Below are positions 53,575 through 62,195 of a stretch of 64,000 nt of DNA, in pieces. The notes under the pieces were generated by a model, which was not told the origin of the DNA, made no database searches, and saw only the letters and a program-made list of their open reading frames with translations. The stretch is from an uncultured Clostridia bacterium (GTDB lineage Bacteria; Bacillota; Clostridia; Oscillospirales; Acutalibacteraceae), in NCBI GenBank assembly GCA_947631705.1, contig CANRMJ010000002.1:1-64000 (forward strand). Reading direction: 5' to 3'. Each line of letters opens with the position of its first letter. Within the stretch, counting starts at the first letter, position 1. The position numbers and the translations under genes are program-made.

Positions 53575-54705
53575 CTATTTCAAAGATTTATACATATTAT
53601 AAATATCTTTTTCCGTGAGGGGTATCGGATTTCTTGTCATCAGCATAGACATACTTTGCCTCGCGAGCTCAGAAATCTGCCCGTCGCCCGTGCAGCCTAT
53701 TTCGGAAAGGCGAGTTTTCATTCCCATTCTCTTTTTCATCGCCGAAATCTCGTCTGCCATTTCATACGGCCCGTCAAAGCCGCATTTTTTCGCGAGCGCC
53801 GTTATTCTGCCGTCGCCGTCGGCATTGTCGGCGTTGAATTTTATGAAGTAATCAAGAGTAAAGGCGCACGCCTCTCCGTGCGGAATACCATATAGATTTG
53901 TGAGCGGAAAGGAGCAGGCGTGGCTGCCCGTGGTGCGGGGACGGCAGAAGGCTATTCCCGCAACAACGCTCGCCTCCGCCATTTTTTCCCGCGCCGTCAG
54001 ATTATCGGGCTCGTTGTATGCTTTTTCAAGCCATTCAAAAACGAGCGATGCGCTGTAAACGGAACAGGCGCTGCAAATGGGCTGGTTCAGCGTGCTCCAG
54101 TAGCTTTCAACGGCGTGGCAGAGAACATCAAGACCCGTTGACGCCGTTATTTGCGGAGGAACGGAGAGCGTGAGCTCAGGGTCTATCACCGCGATTTTCG
54201 GATACATAACGGGGTTGTTCATAGGGGCTTTAAGGTTTTTTTCAACATCCGTTAAAACGGAAATATCTGTAACTTCGCTTGCCGTGCCGCTCGTTGTCGG
54301 AAACGCAATCATAGGGATTGCCTCGTCCGCCGAAAAGGCGGCGTTTGAGCTGTGGTAAGAGCGCACGGAGCCGCTGCCGCGGGCAATAGCGCACGCGGCT
54401 TTGCAGCAGTCCATAGGCGAACCGCCGCCGAGCGCAACCGCGAAATCGGCGTTCGTTTCGCGCAGAAGGCGCGCACAGGCGTCAACATTGTCTGTTGTGG
54501 GGTTGGGGCGAATATCGCTGAAAACGGCTTTTACGGCGCCGCCCGAATTTTTTATAAACTCGTCTGCCGTTCCGTTTTCAACAAAGCTCCTGCCGCACAC
54601 AAGAACGCCCTGCTTTCCGCCTGTTTCATCTATATATTTTTTTAATTCCCGCCGCTTTCCCGAACCGAAGATAAGCCTCACGGGCATATTGAATTCCCAA
54701 GTCAT
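53575..54705 (-). CDS. Iron-containing alcohol dehydrogenase
   Basis: 376 residues of the group III (iron) alcohol dehydrogenases. VALGGGSPMDCCKAAC is the NAD-binding loop; FPTTSGTASEVTD follows; metal ligands lie in GLDVLCHAVESY, TGSHACSFPLTN and GIPHGEACAFTLDYF (Asp and three His). Substrate cannot be assigned. It is upstream of tarI (130-base gap) and downstream of the histidine kinase (82-base gap), so operon membership is unclear. Confidence 0.9.
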   Translation of the reverse strand: MTWEFNMPVRLIFGSGKRRELKKYIDETGGKQGVLVCGRSFVENGTADEFIKNSGGAVKAVFSDIRPNPTTDNVDACARLLRETNADFAVALGGGSPMDCCKAACAIARGSGSVRSYHSSNAAFSADEAIPMIAFPTTSGTASEVTDISVLTDVEKNLKAPMNNPVMYPKIAVIDPELTLSVPPQITASTGLDVLCHAVESYWSTLNQPICSACSVYSASLVFEWLEKAYNEPDNLTAREKMAEASVVAGIAFCRPRTTGSHACSFPLTNLYGIPHGEACAFTLDYFIKFNADNADGDGRITALAKKCGFDGPYEMADEISAMKKRMGMKTRLSEIGCTGDGQISELARQSMSMLMTRNPIPLTEKDIYNMYKSLK

Positions 54706-54787
54706 AACTATTTCTCCTTTATTTAAATCGGATAGTTAAAACCACGCCGTCGCCGCATATATTTCAGGCGCGGGTCGAAGATAAACC

Positions 54788-55801
54788 TTATCCTTTCGGC
54801 AGTCTTACAGTGATTTCGGTGCCTTTTCCGACTTCGCTTTTTATGTTTACCGTGCCGCCCAGATATTCCGCGGTGTGTTTAACTATCGCAAGACCGAGCC
54901 CCGTTCCGCCCGTTGCCTTAGAGCGTGATTTATCAACTCTGAAAAATCTTTCAAAAACCCTGCCGGTGTATTTCGGCTCTATACCGATTCCCGTGTCTTT
55001 AACGGTCAAAACGGAGTAATCGCCGTCTTTTTTTACGCTTATGAAAACACGGCCGTTTTCAACATTGTAGCGTATTGCGTTTTCCGCAAGATTGTAAACG
55101 AGCTCCTCAAGCAACGATTCCGTGCCGCGCGTAAACGCCTTTTCAATATCGGTTTCAATTGTGATTCCGTGTTTTCCCGCCTCAACCGTAAGCGCCGAGG
55201 CGCAGGAGTTTGCAACGGAGGCAAGGTCAACGGAGTCTAAAATAGGCGTGAAATCGTATTCTTCAAGCTGAGAAAGCTGAATAATATCGTGCGAAAGATT
55301 TATCAGCCGCTGCGATTCCTTATAGATTATAGCGCCGATCTTTTTAACGTCTTTTTCATCCGCCGCGCCGCTTTGAAGAATTTCTCCGTAGCCCGAAATC
55401 GCCGTCAGCGGGGTTTTCAGCTCGTGCGAAAGATTTGCCGTAAACTGCTTTGTGAGGCGCTCCAGCCGCTCTTTTTCCTCAAGCTGAAGCCTTATTTTGT
55501 CCGCAAACGGTTTAAGCTCGTCAAACGGGCAGTTTTCGTTTATGTCTTTAAGATTATCGCCCATTTTTTCTATGGGCGTTATTATTGATTTTTCCGCCTT
55601 GAAAGCGCATATGAAAGCGATCCCGACTGCCGCCGCGGCGGCGGGCAGCAGCACAAACGCCGCGCGCGCAATTATGCTTCCCGCCGAATAATCGGCATTG
55701 CCGTTAAACAAATAAAAAAACACCGCCGCCGCAGCGGAAAAGGTTATTAAAACCGAAGAGAGAGCCGCCGCGGCAGTTGCGTTTATGATTTTATTGGTCA
55801 T
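54788..55801 (-). CDS. Sensor histidine kinase (PhoR-like)
   Basis: 337 residues. Two membrane helices (about 8-32 and 44-66) with a very short outer loop, a linker (about 67-118), then the kinase: H box FTANLSHELKTPLTAISGYG with His126, N box NLAENAIRYN, DTGIGI and GTGLGLAIV. The small outside loop suggests sensing within the membrane or through a partner protein. ATG 55801 (AAGGA about 11 bases before) is chosen over 55822. Cognate regulator lies immediately upstream. Confidence 0.9.
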   Translation of the reverse strand: MTNKIINATAAAALSSVLITFSAAAAVFFYLFNGNADYSAGSIIARAAFVLLPAAAAAVGIAFICAFKAEKSIITPIEKMGDNLKDINENCPFDELKPFADKIRLQLEEKERLERLTKQFTANLSHELKTPLTAISGYGEILQSGAADEKDVKKIGAIIYKESQRLINLSHDIIQLSQLEEYDFTPILDSVDLASVANSCASALTVEAGKHGITIETDIEKAFTRGTESLLEELVYNLAENAIRYNVENGRVFISVKKDGDYSVLTVKDTGIGIEPKYTGRVFERFFRVDKSRSKATGGTGLGLAIVKHTAEYLGGTVNIKSEVGKGTEITVRLPKG

Positions 55802-55824
55802 TGTATCACTGTCCTTCAACATAT

Positions 55825-56496
55825 CTAATTACCAAGCTTGTAGCCGACGTTTCTTATTGTTTCAATAAGAGAGCCGTTTTCGCCCAGCTTTTTGCGCAGG
55901 GTGAGAATGTGGCTGTCCACCGTGCGGGATTCGCTGTCGCTGTTATAGCCCCAAACGGAGTTTAAAAGCTGTTCTCTTGTAACCGCAATGCCGCGGTTCA
56001 GAATAAGATATTTTAAAATTTCATACTCCTTATATGTGAGCTCTATCTCTTCGCCCGATGAATAAACCTTGTGCCTTTTATCGTCTATTTTCACGGACAA
56101 ATATTCGTAAATATCTCTGTTGTCGCGGCGTGTTCTGCGCAAAACGGCTTTAATGCGCGAAAGAAAAATCATAACCGAAAACGGTTTTGCTATGTAATCG
56201 TCCGCGCCGCATTCAAGCCCTTTAACGTAATCCATTTCGGAATCCTTCGCCGTAACAAGCACTATCGGCATATCGTCAAAGGCGCGGTCGGCGCGCAGCC
56301 TTTTTGTTACAGACAAACCGTCTTCAACAGGCAGCATAATATCAAGCACCGCCAAATCGGGCTTTCTTTTTTCAACGGCGGCGTAAAACGCTTTGGGCTC
56401 GGAAAAGCCGCAGACCTCATAGCCGCTGCCCGTGAGAGCATACGTTTCAAGCTCTCTCACGCTTTCATCGTCTTCAAGAATATAAATAAGCGCCAT
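55825..56496 (-). CDS. OmpR/PhoB-family response regulator
   Basis: 223 residues. Receiver domain with acidic pocket EDDES, phospho-acceptor Asp52 in VLDIMLPVEDG, and Lys in DDYIAKPF; C-terminal winged helix DNA-binding domain (LTYKEYEILKYLI, GYNSDSESRTVDSHILTLRKKLG, IRNVGYKLG). Between the phosphate transporter-like gene (55-base gap) and the histidine kinase, suggesting phosphate-related control. Confidence 0.94.
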   Translation of the reverse strand: MALIYILEDDESVRELETYALTGSGYEVCGFSEPKAFYAAVEKRKPDLAVLDIMLPVEDGLSVTKRLRADRAFDDMPIVLVTAKDSEMDYVKGLECGADDYIAKPFSVMIFLSRIKAVLRRTRRDNRDIYEYLSVKIDDKRHKVYSSGEEIELTYKEYEILKYLILNRGIAVTREQLLNSVWGYNSDSESRTVDSHILTLRKKLGENGSLIETIRNVGYKLGN

Positions 56497-56551
56497 TTTG
56501 ATTCTCCCGCTTTTTAAACTTCCGTTTTAATAAGTGCTTTATTATATTATT

Positions 56552-58300
56552 TCAGTTAATGGAATATTTTTCAAGGTTTGAATCAAGAATTTCCAAAAAT
56601 TCTTTGTCATATTCCTTTATATCCCGCACATAAGAGTGGATTTTGTAGTCGCCGCTGTGCAGCTCTATCATTGTAAGCGCAAGATCGGAGCAGTGGTCGG
56701 CTATGTGCTCCACGGCGTTTATAATATCTATATAGAGAAAGCCCTGGTCGGCGGAGCATTCTCCGCTGTCAACACGTTTCATATGCCTTTTTTTAAGCTG
56801 CTTTTTGAGTTTGTCTATAACCTCTTCAAGCGGTTCAACCTCGCGCGCCATATTAATATCGCCCAGCTTATACGCCTTGTTGGTAACGGATATTATTTTT
56901 GTGGCGGCGGCAATCATAACGGAAAGCTCGTATTTCGCCCTGTCCGAAAGCTTTATTTTTTTTCTGCTCATTGCGGATGTTGCCTTGATTATGCTTTCGC
57001 TGTAATCGCCGATTTTCTCGTAATTTTCAACGGCGTGGTGAAGAAGAAAAATATTTTTTCCGTCCTCGTCCGAAAGCGCCATAGAGCTTATTTTGATTAG
57101 ATAGGTTTCAAGCGTTTCCTCGTATTTATCTGTTTTTTTCTCGTTTTCGGCAACAAGGCGCGATTTTTCCTCTGAATAATTTTTTATTGATGAAAGCGCG
57201 CACATTGCCGTTTCCTCAACAAGCTGCGCCATCTCAACCGTTACCTCACGGCATTTTTCAATCGCGTATGAGGGATTGAGAGTGAATCTTTCGTCGATCA
57301 ACGGCTCCGTTTTCTTTTCCGCGTCCTCGCCCCTAACGGATTTAACCGCGATAAATTCAAGCTGCTTTGTAAACGGGAAAAACACGATCGTTGTGAAGAT
57401 TTTAAACACGGAATTTATAATGGCGATCTGCACGGGCGAAACCGTTTGCTCCATAAAATCAAAGCCGATAACCGATTCGGCGCCGTAAAAAAGCACGCCT
57501 GTGATTATAACGCCGATAACGTTGAAATAAAGATAAATAAGCGAGGTGCGTTTGGCGTTTTTGCTTGCGCCCACCGCGGATATAAGCACGGGAACGCACG
57601 AGCCGATATTCTGACCGAGAATAAGTGGGAAAACCGACGAAAAATTTATGCTGCCCGTTATTGCGAGCGCCTGAATAATGCCTACTGCCGCGCTTGAGGA
57701 TTGCACAACAGCGGCAAGCAGCGTGCCCGCGATTATGCCCACAACGGGATTGCCGAAGGTGACCATAAGAGATGAAAAGTTTTCATTCTGCGCAAAAGAC
57801 GACATGGCATCGCTCATAAGCGTCATTCCCATCATCAAAACGGAAAATCCCATAATGATCCCGCCGATATTTTTTCTTTTTTCGTTTTTGGAAAACATCA
57901 GCATAAAAACGCTTATAATCGCAAGAACGGGAGCGAACGACGATGGGTTGAGCAGCTTAAAAAACAAACTGCTGCCGTTGATTTCGGTTAAAGATAAAAT
58001 CCAGCCCGTAACGGTTGTGCCTATGTTTGCGCCCATAATAACGCCCACGGCGCGCGAAAGCTGCATTATGCCGGAATTAACAAAGCCCACAACCATAACG
58101 GTTACAGCCGATGATGACTGAATAACAGCCGTAACAACCGTGCCGAGAAGAACGCCCTTGTATGTTTTATCGGTCATTTTTTCAAGAATCTGCTCCAGCT
58201 TTCCGCCGGAGAGCTTTTCAAGCTGCTCTCCCATAAAGCGCATTCCGTAAAGAAACAGGGCAAGTCCGCCAAGCATGGAAATTATTGAAAAAATATCCAT
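56552..58300 (-). CDS. Na/Pi cotransporter family protein with PhoU-like domain
   Basis: 582 residues. The N-terminal membrane region contains the inverted-repeat marks of the NptA/PiT-II family: VVTAVIQSSSAVTVMVVGFV near residue 55 and LLAAVVQSSSAAVGIIQAL near 190, with about 8 to 10 helices. The C-terminal part (about 340-580) is a helical PhoU-like domain (HHAVENYEKIGDYSESI, IINAVEHIADHCSDLA). Predicted sodium-coupled phosphate uptake or sensing. ATG 58300 follows GAGGTGACGAA. Followed by the two-component genes. Confidence 0.92.
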   Translation of the reverse strand: MDIFSIISMLGGLALFLYGMRFMGEQLEKLSGGKLEQILEKMTDKTYKGVLLGTVVTAVIQSSSAVTVMVVGFVNSGIMQLSRAVGVIMGANIGTTVTGWILSLTEINGSSLFFKLLNPSSFAPVLAIISVFMLMFSKNEKRKNIGGIIMGFSVLMMGMTLMSDAMSSFAQNENFSSLMVTFGNPVVGIIAGTLLAAVVQSSSAAVGIIQALAITGSINFSSVFPLILGQNIGSCVPVLISAVGASKNAKRTSLIYLYFNVIGVIITGVLFYGAESVIGFDFMEQTVSPVQIAIINSVFKIFTTIVFFPFTKQLEFIAVKSVRGEDAEKKTEPLIDERFTLNPSYAIEKCREVTVEMAQLVEETAMCALSSIKNYSEEKSRLVAENEKKTDKYEETLETYLIKISSMALSDEDGKNIFLLHHAVENYEKIGDYSESIIKATSAMSRKKIKLSDRAKYELSVMIAAATKIISVTNKAYKLGDINMAREVEPLEEVIDKLKKQLKKRHMKRVDSGECSADQGFLYIDIINAVEHIADHCSDLALTMIELHSGDYKIHSYVRDIKEYDKEFLEILDSNLEKYSIN

Positions 58301-58333
58301 TTCGTCACCTCGATTTGATATGTTTTTCACATT

Positions 58334-58361
58334 ATTATAGTTTATAGCAAGTCCCGTTCAA
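58334..58361 (-). promoter_or_regulatory. Promoter of the Na/Pi transporter-two-component operon
   Basis: Minus strand TTGAAC (58361-58356), 16-base spacer, TATAAT (58339-58334). The TGTCAAAT array starts 17 bases upstream of the -35. Confidence 0.6.
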
Positions 58362-58377
58362 AATAAGATTTTGTTTA

Positions 58378-58428
58378 TGTCAAATCCGTGTCAAATAATA
58401 TATATTTTAAAATATGCATTATTTGACA
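58378..58428. promoter_or_regulatory. TGTCAAAT operator-like array
   Basis: TGTCAAA at 58378-58384 and 58389-58395 form direct repeats with an 11-base period. TGTCAAATAAT (58389-58399) and ATTATTTGACA (58418-58428) form a perfect 11-base inverted repeat whose right arm contains the -35 of the ABC exporter promoter. The 11-base spacing of TTTGACA on the minus strand resembles PhoP-type boxes. Confidence 0.6.
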
Positions 58429-58451
58429 GAACAGTTGACGTGTGATATACT
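58423..58451 (+). promoter_or_regulatory. Promoter of the ABC exporter operon
   Basis: TTGACA (58423-58428), 17-base spacer, TATACT (58446-58451), 72 bases before the start codon. Confidence 0.75.
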
Positions 58452-58523
58452 TTTAGGATAAGATTTTTCGATAAGAATTACCGCGCTTTGCCGCAAAAAT
58501 ATATAAAAAAAGGGGTGATTTTT

Positions 58524-60353
58524 ATGCCGCGCCGTATGCTTCACGAGGATGTTAAGGTGCCTGTTGTTAAGAATATGATTTATGCTTTAAAGATAATCTT
58601 TAAGGCGGATAAAACGTATCTTTTATGGAACACGATAGACTTCGCGTCGCAAATAATATTCACGTCGTTTATCAACAGCGTTCTCTTTTTGCGGGTTTTT
58701 CTTGGGATAATTGAGAAAAATATGGGCTTTGAATACTATTTTAAAACCCTTCTTATTTTTCTTGCCGCGGGCATAGGTTACGAAATCATCTCCGTTTTAA
58801 GCGATTATAAATTTCTTGTGGGCGAAAAAAGAGTTTTTAAGGCTCTCAACAATATGATTTTTAAAAAAGCGGCGGAGGTTGATATAAGCTGCTATGAGGA
58901 TCCCGTTTTTTACGATAAATACCAGCGCGCAACGGAAATTATAAAAAACGGCTATTTTTCATCGTTCGTGTCGTCTGTTTCAACTGTTTTGGGAAATGTT
59001 TTGGCTTTTTTGTCTGTTGTGGGCATCGTTGTTTCAATAGACCCGGCTTATCTGATATTTCTCGCGCCCGTTTTGTTTGTTTTTGCCGTGGAGCTTTTAA
59101 AGAGCCGCGTGCTTTATAAGAGAGATTACAAAATGGCGCACAACAACAGAATAAAGGCGTATGCGCAGAGAACCGTTTTTCTTCGTGATTTTTCCAAGGA
59201 TATGAGAACGTCCGGCGTTTTTTCGGTTGTTATGAACAGATTCAACAAAGCGATTCAGTCGAATATAGATATTATTAAAAATTACGGGCTAAAGCTGTTT
59301 GCTTTCAGCATGGTCAGCGCAATTTTAGGCGAGCTGATACCGATTGCCGGCACATATGCCTTTGCGGGATATCAGTTTATATATACGGACGCTCTTTCGG
59401 TGGCGGGCTTTTCCGTTGTGCTTTCGTCAATAAATTCGGTGCGCGCCGCAACGTTTAACATTGCCCAGAGCTTTTCCCAATTTTCCTCTGTTGCGCTCTA
59501 TTTTCAAAATCTTCACGATTTCTTTGATTATGAATCCGCCGTTGTTTCGGGAGAAAAACAGCCCGATGATTTTGAAAGCCTTGAATTTAAAAACGTTTAT
59601 TTCAAATATCCTTCCGCGAAAAATTATTCTCTGCAAAACGTTAATCTTAAAATCACAAAAGGGCAAACGGTTGCCGTTGTGGGCGTAAACGGCGCGGGCA
59701 AAACAACCTTCGTTAAGCTGCTGCTGCGCTTTTATGACCCTGAACGCGGTGAAATTCTTTATAACGGAGTGAATATCAAGGAATATGATTTAAACGCTCT
59801 GCGCCTGAAATTCGCAACTGTTTTTCAGGATTATAAAACGTTTGCGCTTTCGGTTAACGAAAACGTTATATGCCGAAATTGCAGCGAGGCGGATAAGAAA
59901 ACCGCCGCGAAAGCGCTGGAACAGAGCGGCGTTTACGATAAAATTTTAACTTTGCCGCAGGGCGCGGATACTGTTCTCACACGCGAATTTGATGAGAACG
60001 GAGCCGGTCTTTCGGGCGGAGAATCTCAGAAAACGGCGGTTGCCAGAATGTTTGCGGGCAATTTTGATATCGCCATTCTTGATGAGCCCTCCTCCGCTCT
60101 TGACCCGATAGCGGAATATAAAATGTATGAGAATCTTATTCTTGCCACGGAGGAAAAAACAGTTATATATATCTCCCACAGGCTCTCAAGCGCCGTTCTT
60201 TCCGATAATATTTTTGTTCTCGGCGAAGGCACGGTAACGGAAAGCGGAAGCCACGACGAGCTTATGAAAAAAGGCGGCAATTATGCCGAAATGTTCGCTT
60301 TGCAGGCTTCAAGTTACAGGAAAAAGGAGGATAAGGCTGATGAAAACGTCTGA
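58524..60353 (+). CDS. ABC exporter, permease-ATPase fusion, subunit 1
   Basis: 609 residues. Six-helix exporter membrane domain (about 30-330) followed by ATPase: Walker A GVNGAGKTT, Q loop FQDYKTF, signature LSGGESQKTAVARMF, Walker B FDIAILDEPSSALDP, H loop ISHRLSS. ATG 58524 has AAGGGGTGA just upstream; the reading from 58488 lacks a ribosome site. It overlaps a second exporter half by 14 bases, so the two probably form a heterodimer. Cargo unknown. Confidence 0.93.
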   Translation: MPRRMLHEDVKVPVVKNMIYALKIIFKADKTYLLWNTIDFASQIIFTSFINSVLFLRVFLGIIEKNMGFEYYFKTLLIFLAAGIGYEIISVLSDYKFLVGEKRVFKALNNMIFKKAAEVDISCYEDPVFYDKYQRATEIIKNGYFSSFVSSVSTVLGNVLAFLSVVGIVVSIDPAYLIFLAPVLFVFAVELLKSRVLYKRDYKMAHNNRIKAYAQRTVFLRDFSKDMRTSGVFSVVMNRFNKAIQSNIDIIKNYGLKLFAFSMVSAILGELIPIAGTYAFAGYQFIYTDALSVAGFSVVLSSINSVRAATFNIAQSFSQFSSVALYFQNLHDFFDYESAVVSGEKQPDDFESLEFKNVYFKYPSAKNYSLQNVNLKITKGQTVAVVGVNGAGKTTFVKLLLRFYDPERGEILYNGVNIKEYDLNALRLKFATVFQDYKTFALSVNENVICRNCSEADKKTAAKALEQSGVYDKILTLPQGADTVLTREFDENGAGLSGGESQKTAVARMFAGNFDIAILDEPSSALDPIAEYKMYENLILATEEKTVIYISHRLSSAVLSDNIFVLGEGTVTESGSHDELMKKGGNYAEMFALQASSYRKKEDKADENV

Positions 60354-62175
60354 AAAGAAAAAAGACGGTCATTCGATTTTTTCAAATATCTTCTTTTTCA
60401 TAGGAATAATGTTCAAAATTTCTCCCGTGCTTGTTATAGGCGAATGTCTTTCGGGAGTTTTCGGCACGCTGCCCACAAGGCTTATTGCCGTTCTCGGTGT
60501 GAAATATGTAACGGATGTGATTGAAAACGGAGGCGACAGGCGCAAAATAATTTACGGAATCGTTTTGATAGCCGCCGTTCTTCTTGTAACCGAGCTTTTA
60601 ACGTGGTTTTTCCGTGAGTTTGTTTGGAACGTGGAAAGGGAAAAGCTGATAAAAGGGCTGAACACAAAGTTTTTCAACAAGGCAAGGCAGCTTGATCTTG
60701 AGGCTTATGACGATCCTCATTTTTATAACAGCTTTATTCTTGCCGTTGAATCCTCCGCCGGTCAAATCCAGTGGATTTTAAATATGGTGGAGCGGTATAT
60801 AGGCGAGCTTGTTTCTCTTGCGGCGATAAGCACGGTTCTGCTGACGGTTGACCCGATATGCCTTGTTATTATAATTGCCTCGGTTGCGGTTTTTACTCCG
60901 ATCGGCAGAAAAATCGGAACTCTTCAGTCGGAAAGAAGAATAGAAAACAACAAATACCACAGGCGCGCCGATTATTTTGCAAGAATTTTTTATCTTCAGG
61001 ATTACGCAAAAGAAGTCAGGATGAACAATATCCGCCCCCTGCTTAACGAAAGATACAACGACGCGGCGGACGATGTTATAGGCAATCAAAAAAAATATGT
61101 TGCGAAAATAGATTTCTATTATTTTATACAGGAGGGCGGACTTCAGATAATATCCTTTATGTTCCTCCTGCCGCTCTATCTCGGCTACTGCGTGCTTGTT
61201 TCAAAAACGCTTTCGGCAGGCGATTTTGTGGCGGCATTCAACGGCGCTTCGATGATTGCGAGCTCGTTTTCGTTTTTAACCATTTTTGTTGCAAGAACAT
61301 TTTCGGAACAGGCAAAAATCATAGAAAAATACAGGGAATTTCTTGCCCGCAAAAATAAAATTCTTGACGGAGAGCATATTGCTCAAAGCGGCGCGCCGGA
61401 GGAAATAGAGTTTAAAAACGTTTCGTTCACATATCCCGGAAACAGCGAACCAACGCTCAAAAATATAAATATCACGCTGAAACCGGGAGAAAAAATAGCC
61501 CTTGTAGGTTATAACGGAGCGGGAAAAACAACGCTCACAAATCTGCTGCTCCGTCTTTATGATGTAACCGACGGTGAAATTCTTATAGGCGGGCGCGATA
61601 TAAGGGAAGAAACGATTGAATCCCACAGAAATCGCTTTGCCGCCGTGTTTCAGGATTTTCAGATTTTCGCCGCATCGCTCGGCGAAAATGTTGCGCTGGA
61701 TACCGATTTTGATTGCGCCCGCGCGGCAGACGCGCTTTCGCGCTGCGGCTTTACAAAGAAACTCGCGGACGGGCTTGATACGGAGCTGCTGCGCGAATTC
61801 AACGATTCGGGCGTTATGCTTTCGGGCGGTGAATCGCAAAAGGTTGCCGTTTCCCGCGCGTTTTATAAAAAATGCCCTTATGTAATAATGGATGAGCCCT
61901 CCGCGAATCTTGACCCCGTTGCCGAATACAATTTGAACAGGGCAATGGCAGAGGCGGCGGAGAACAAAACGGTTGTTTTCATTTCACACCGCCTTTCAAC
62001 AACAAGAGGGGCAGACAGGATTTACGTTATGGAAAACGGCGAGATCGTTGAAAACGGAACGCACGATGAGCTTATGAATTTAAACGGAAAATACGCCTAT
62101 ATGTTTAATTTGCAGGCGGAAAAATACAGAAAAGGCGACAGAATGCCGGAAGGCGCCGCCGAAGTAAAACGATAA
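60340..62175 (+). CDS. ABC exporter, permease-ATPase fusion, subunit 2
   Basis: 611 residues. Membrane domain about 20-320; ATPase with Walker A GYNGAGKTT, FQDFQIF, signature LSGGESQKVAVSRAF, Walker B YVIMDEPSANLDP, FISHRLST. Both halves keep the full catalytic sets, so neither ATP site looks degenerate. ATG 60340 follows GGAGGATAAGGCTG and lies inside the end of subunit 1; the reading from 60283 is not conserved. Confidence 0.93.
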   Translation: MKTSEKKKDGHSIFSNIFFFIGIMFKISPVLVIGECLSGVFGTLPTRLIAVLGVKYVTDVIENGGDRRKIIYGIVLIAAVLLVTELLTWFFREFVWNVEREKLIKGLNTKFFNKARQLDLEAYDDPHFYNSFILAVESSAGQIQWILNMVERYIGELVSLAAISTVLLTVDPICLVIIIASVAVFTPIGRKIGTLQSERRIENNKYHRRADYFARIFYLQDYAKEVRMNNIRPLLNERYNDAADDVIGNQKKYVAKIDFYYFIQEGGLQIISFMFLLPLYLGYCVLVSKTLSAGDFVAAFNGASMIASSFSFLTIFVARTFSEQAKIIEKYREFLARKNKILDGEHIAQSGAPEEIEFKNVSFTYPGNSEPTLKNINITLKPGEKIALVGYNGAGKTTLTNLLLRLYDVTDGEILIGGRDIREETIESHRNRFAAVFQDFQIFAASLGENVALDTDFDCARAADALSRCGFTKKLADGLDTELLREFNDSGVMLSGGESQKVAVSRAFYKKCPYVIMDEPSANLDPVAEYNLNRAMAEAAENKTVVFISHRLSTTRGADRIYVMENGEIVENGTHDELMNLNGKYAYMFNLQAEKYRKGDRMPEGAAEVKR

Positions 62176-62195
62176 AAAGGATATGATATTCAGAT

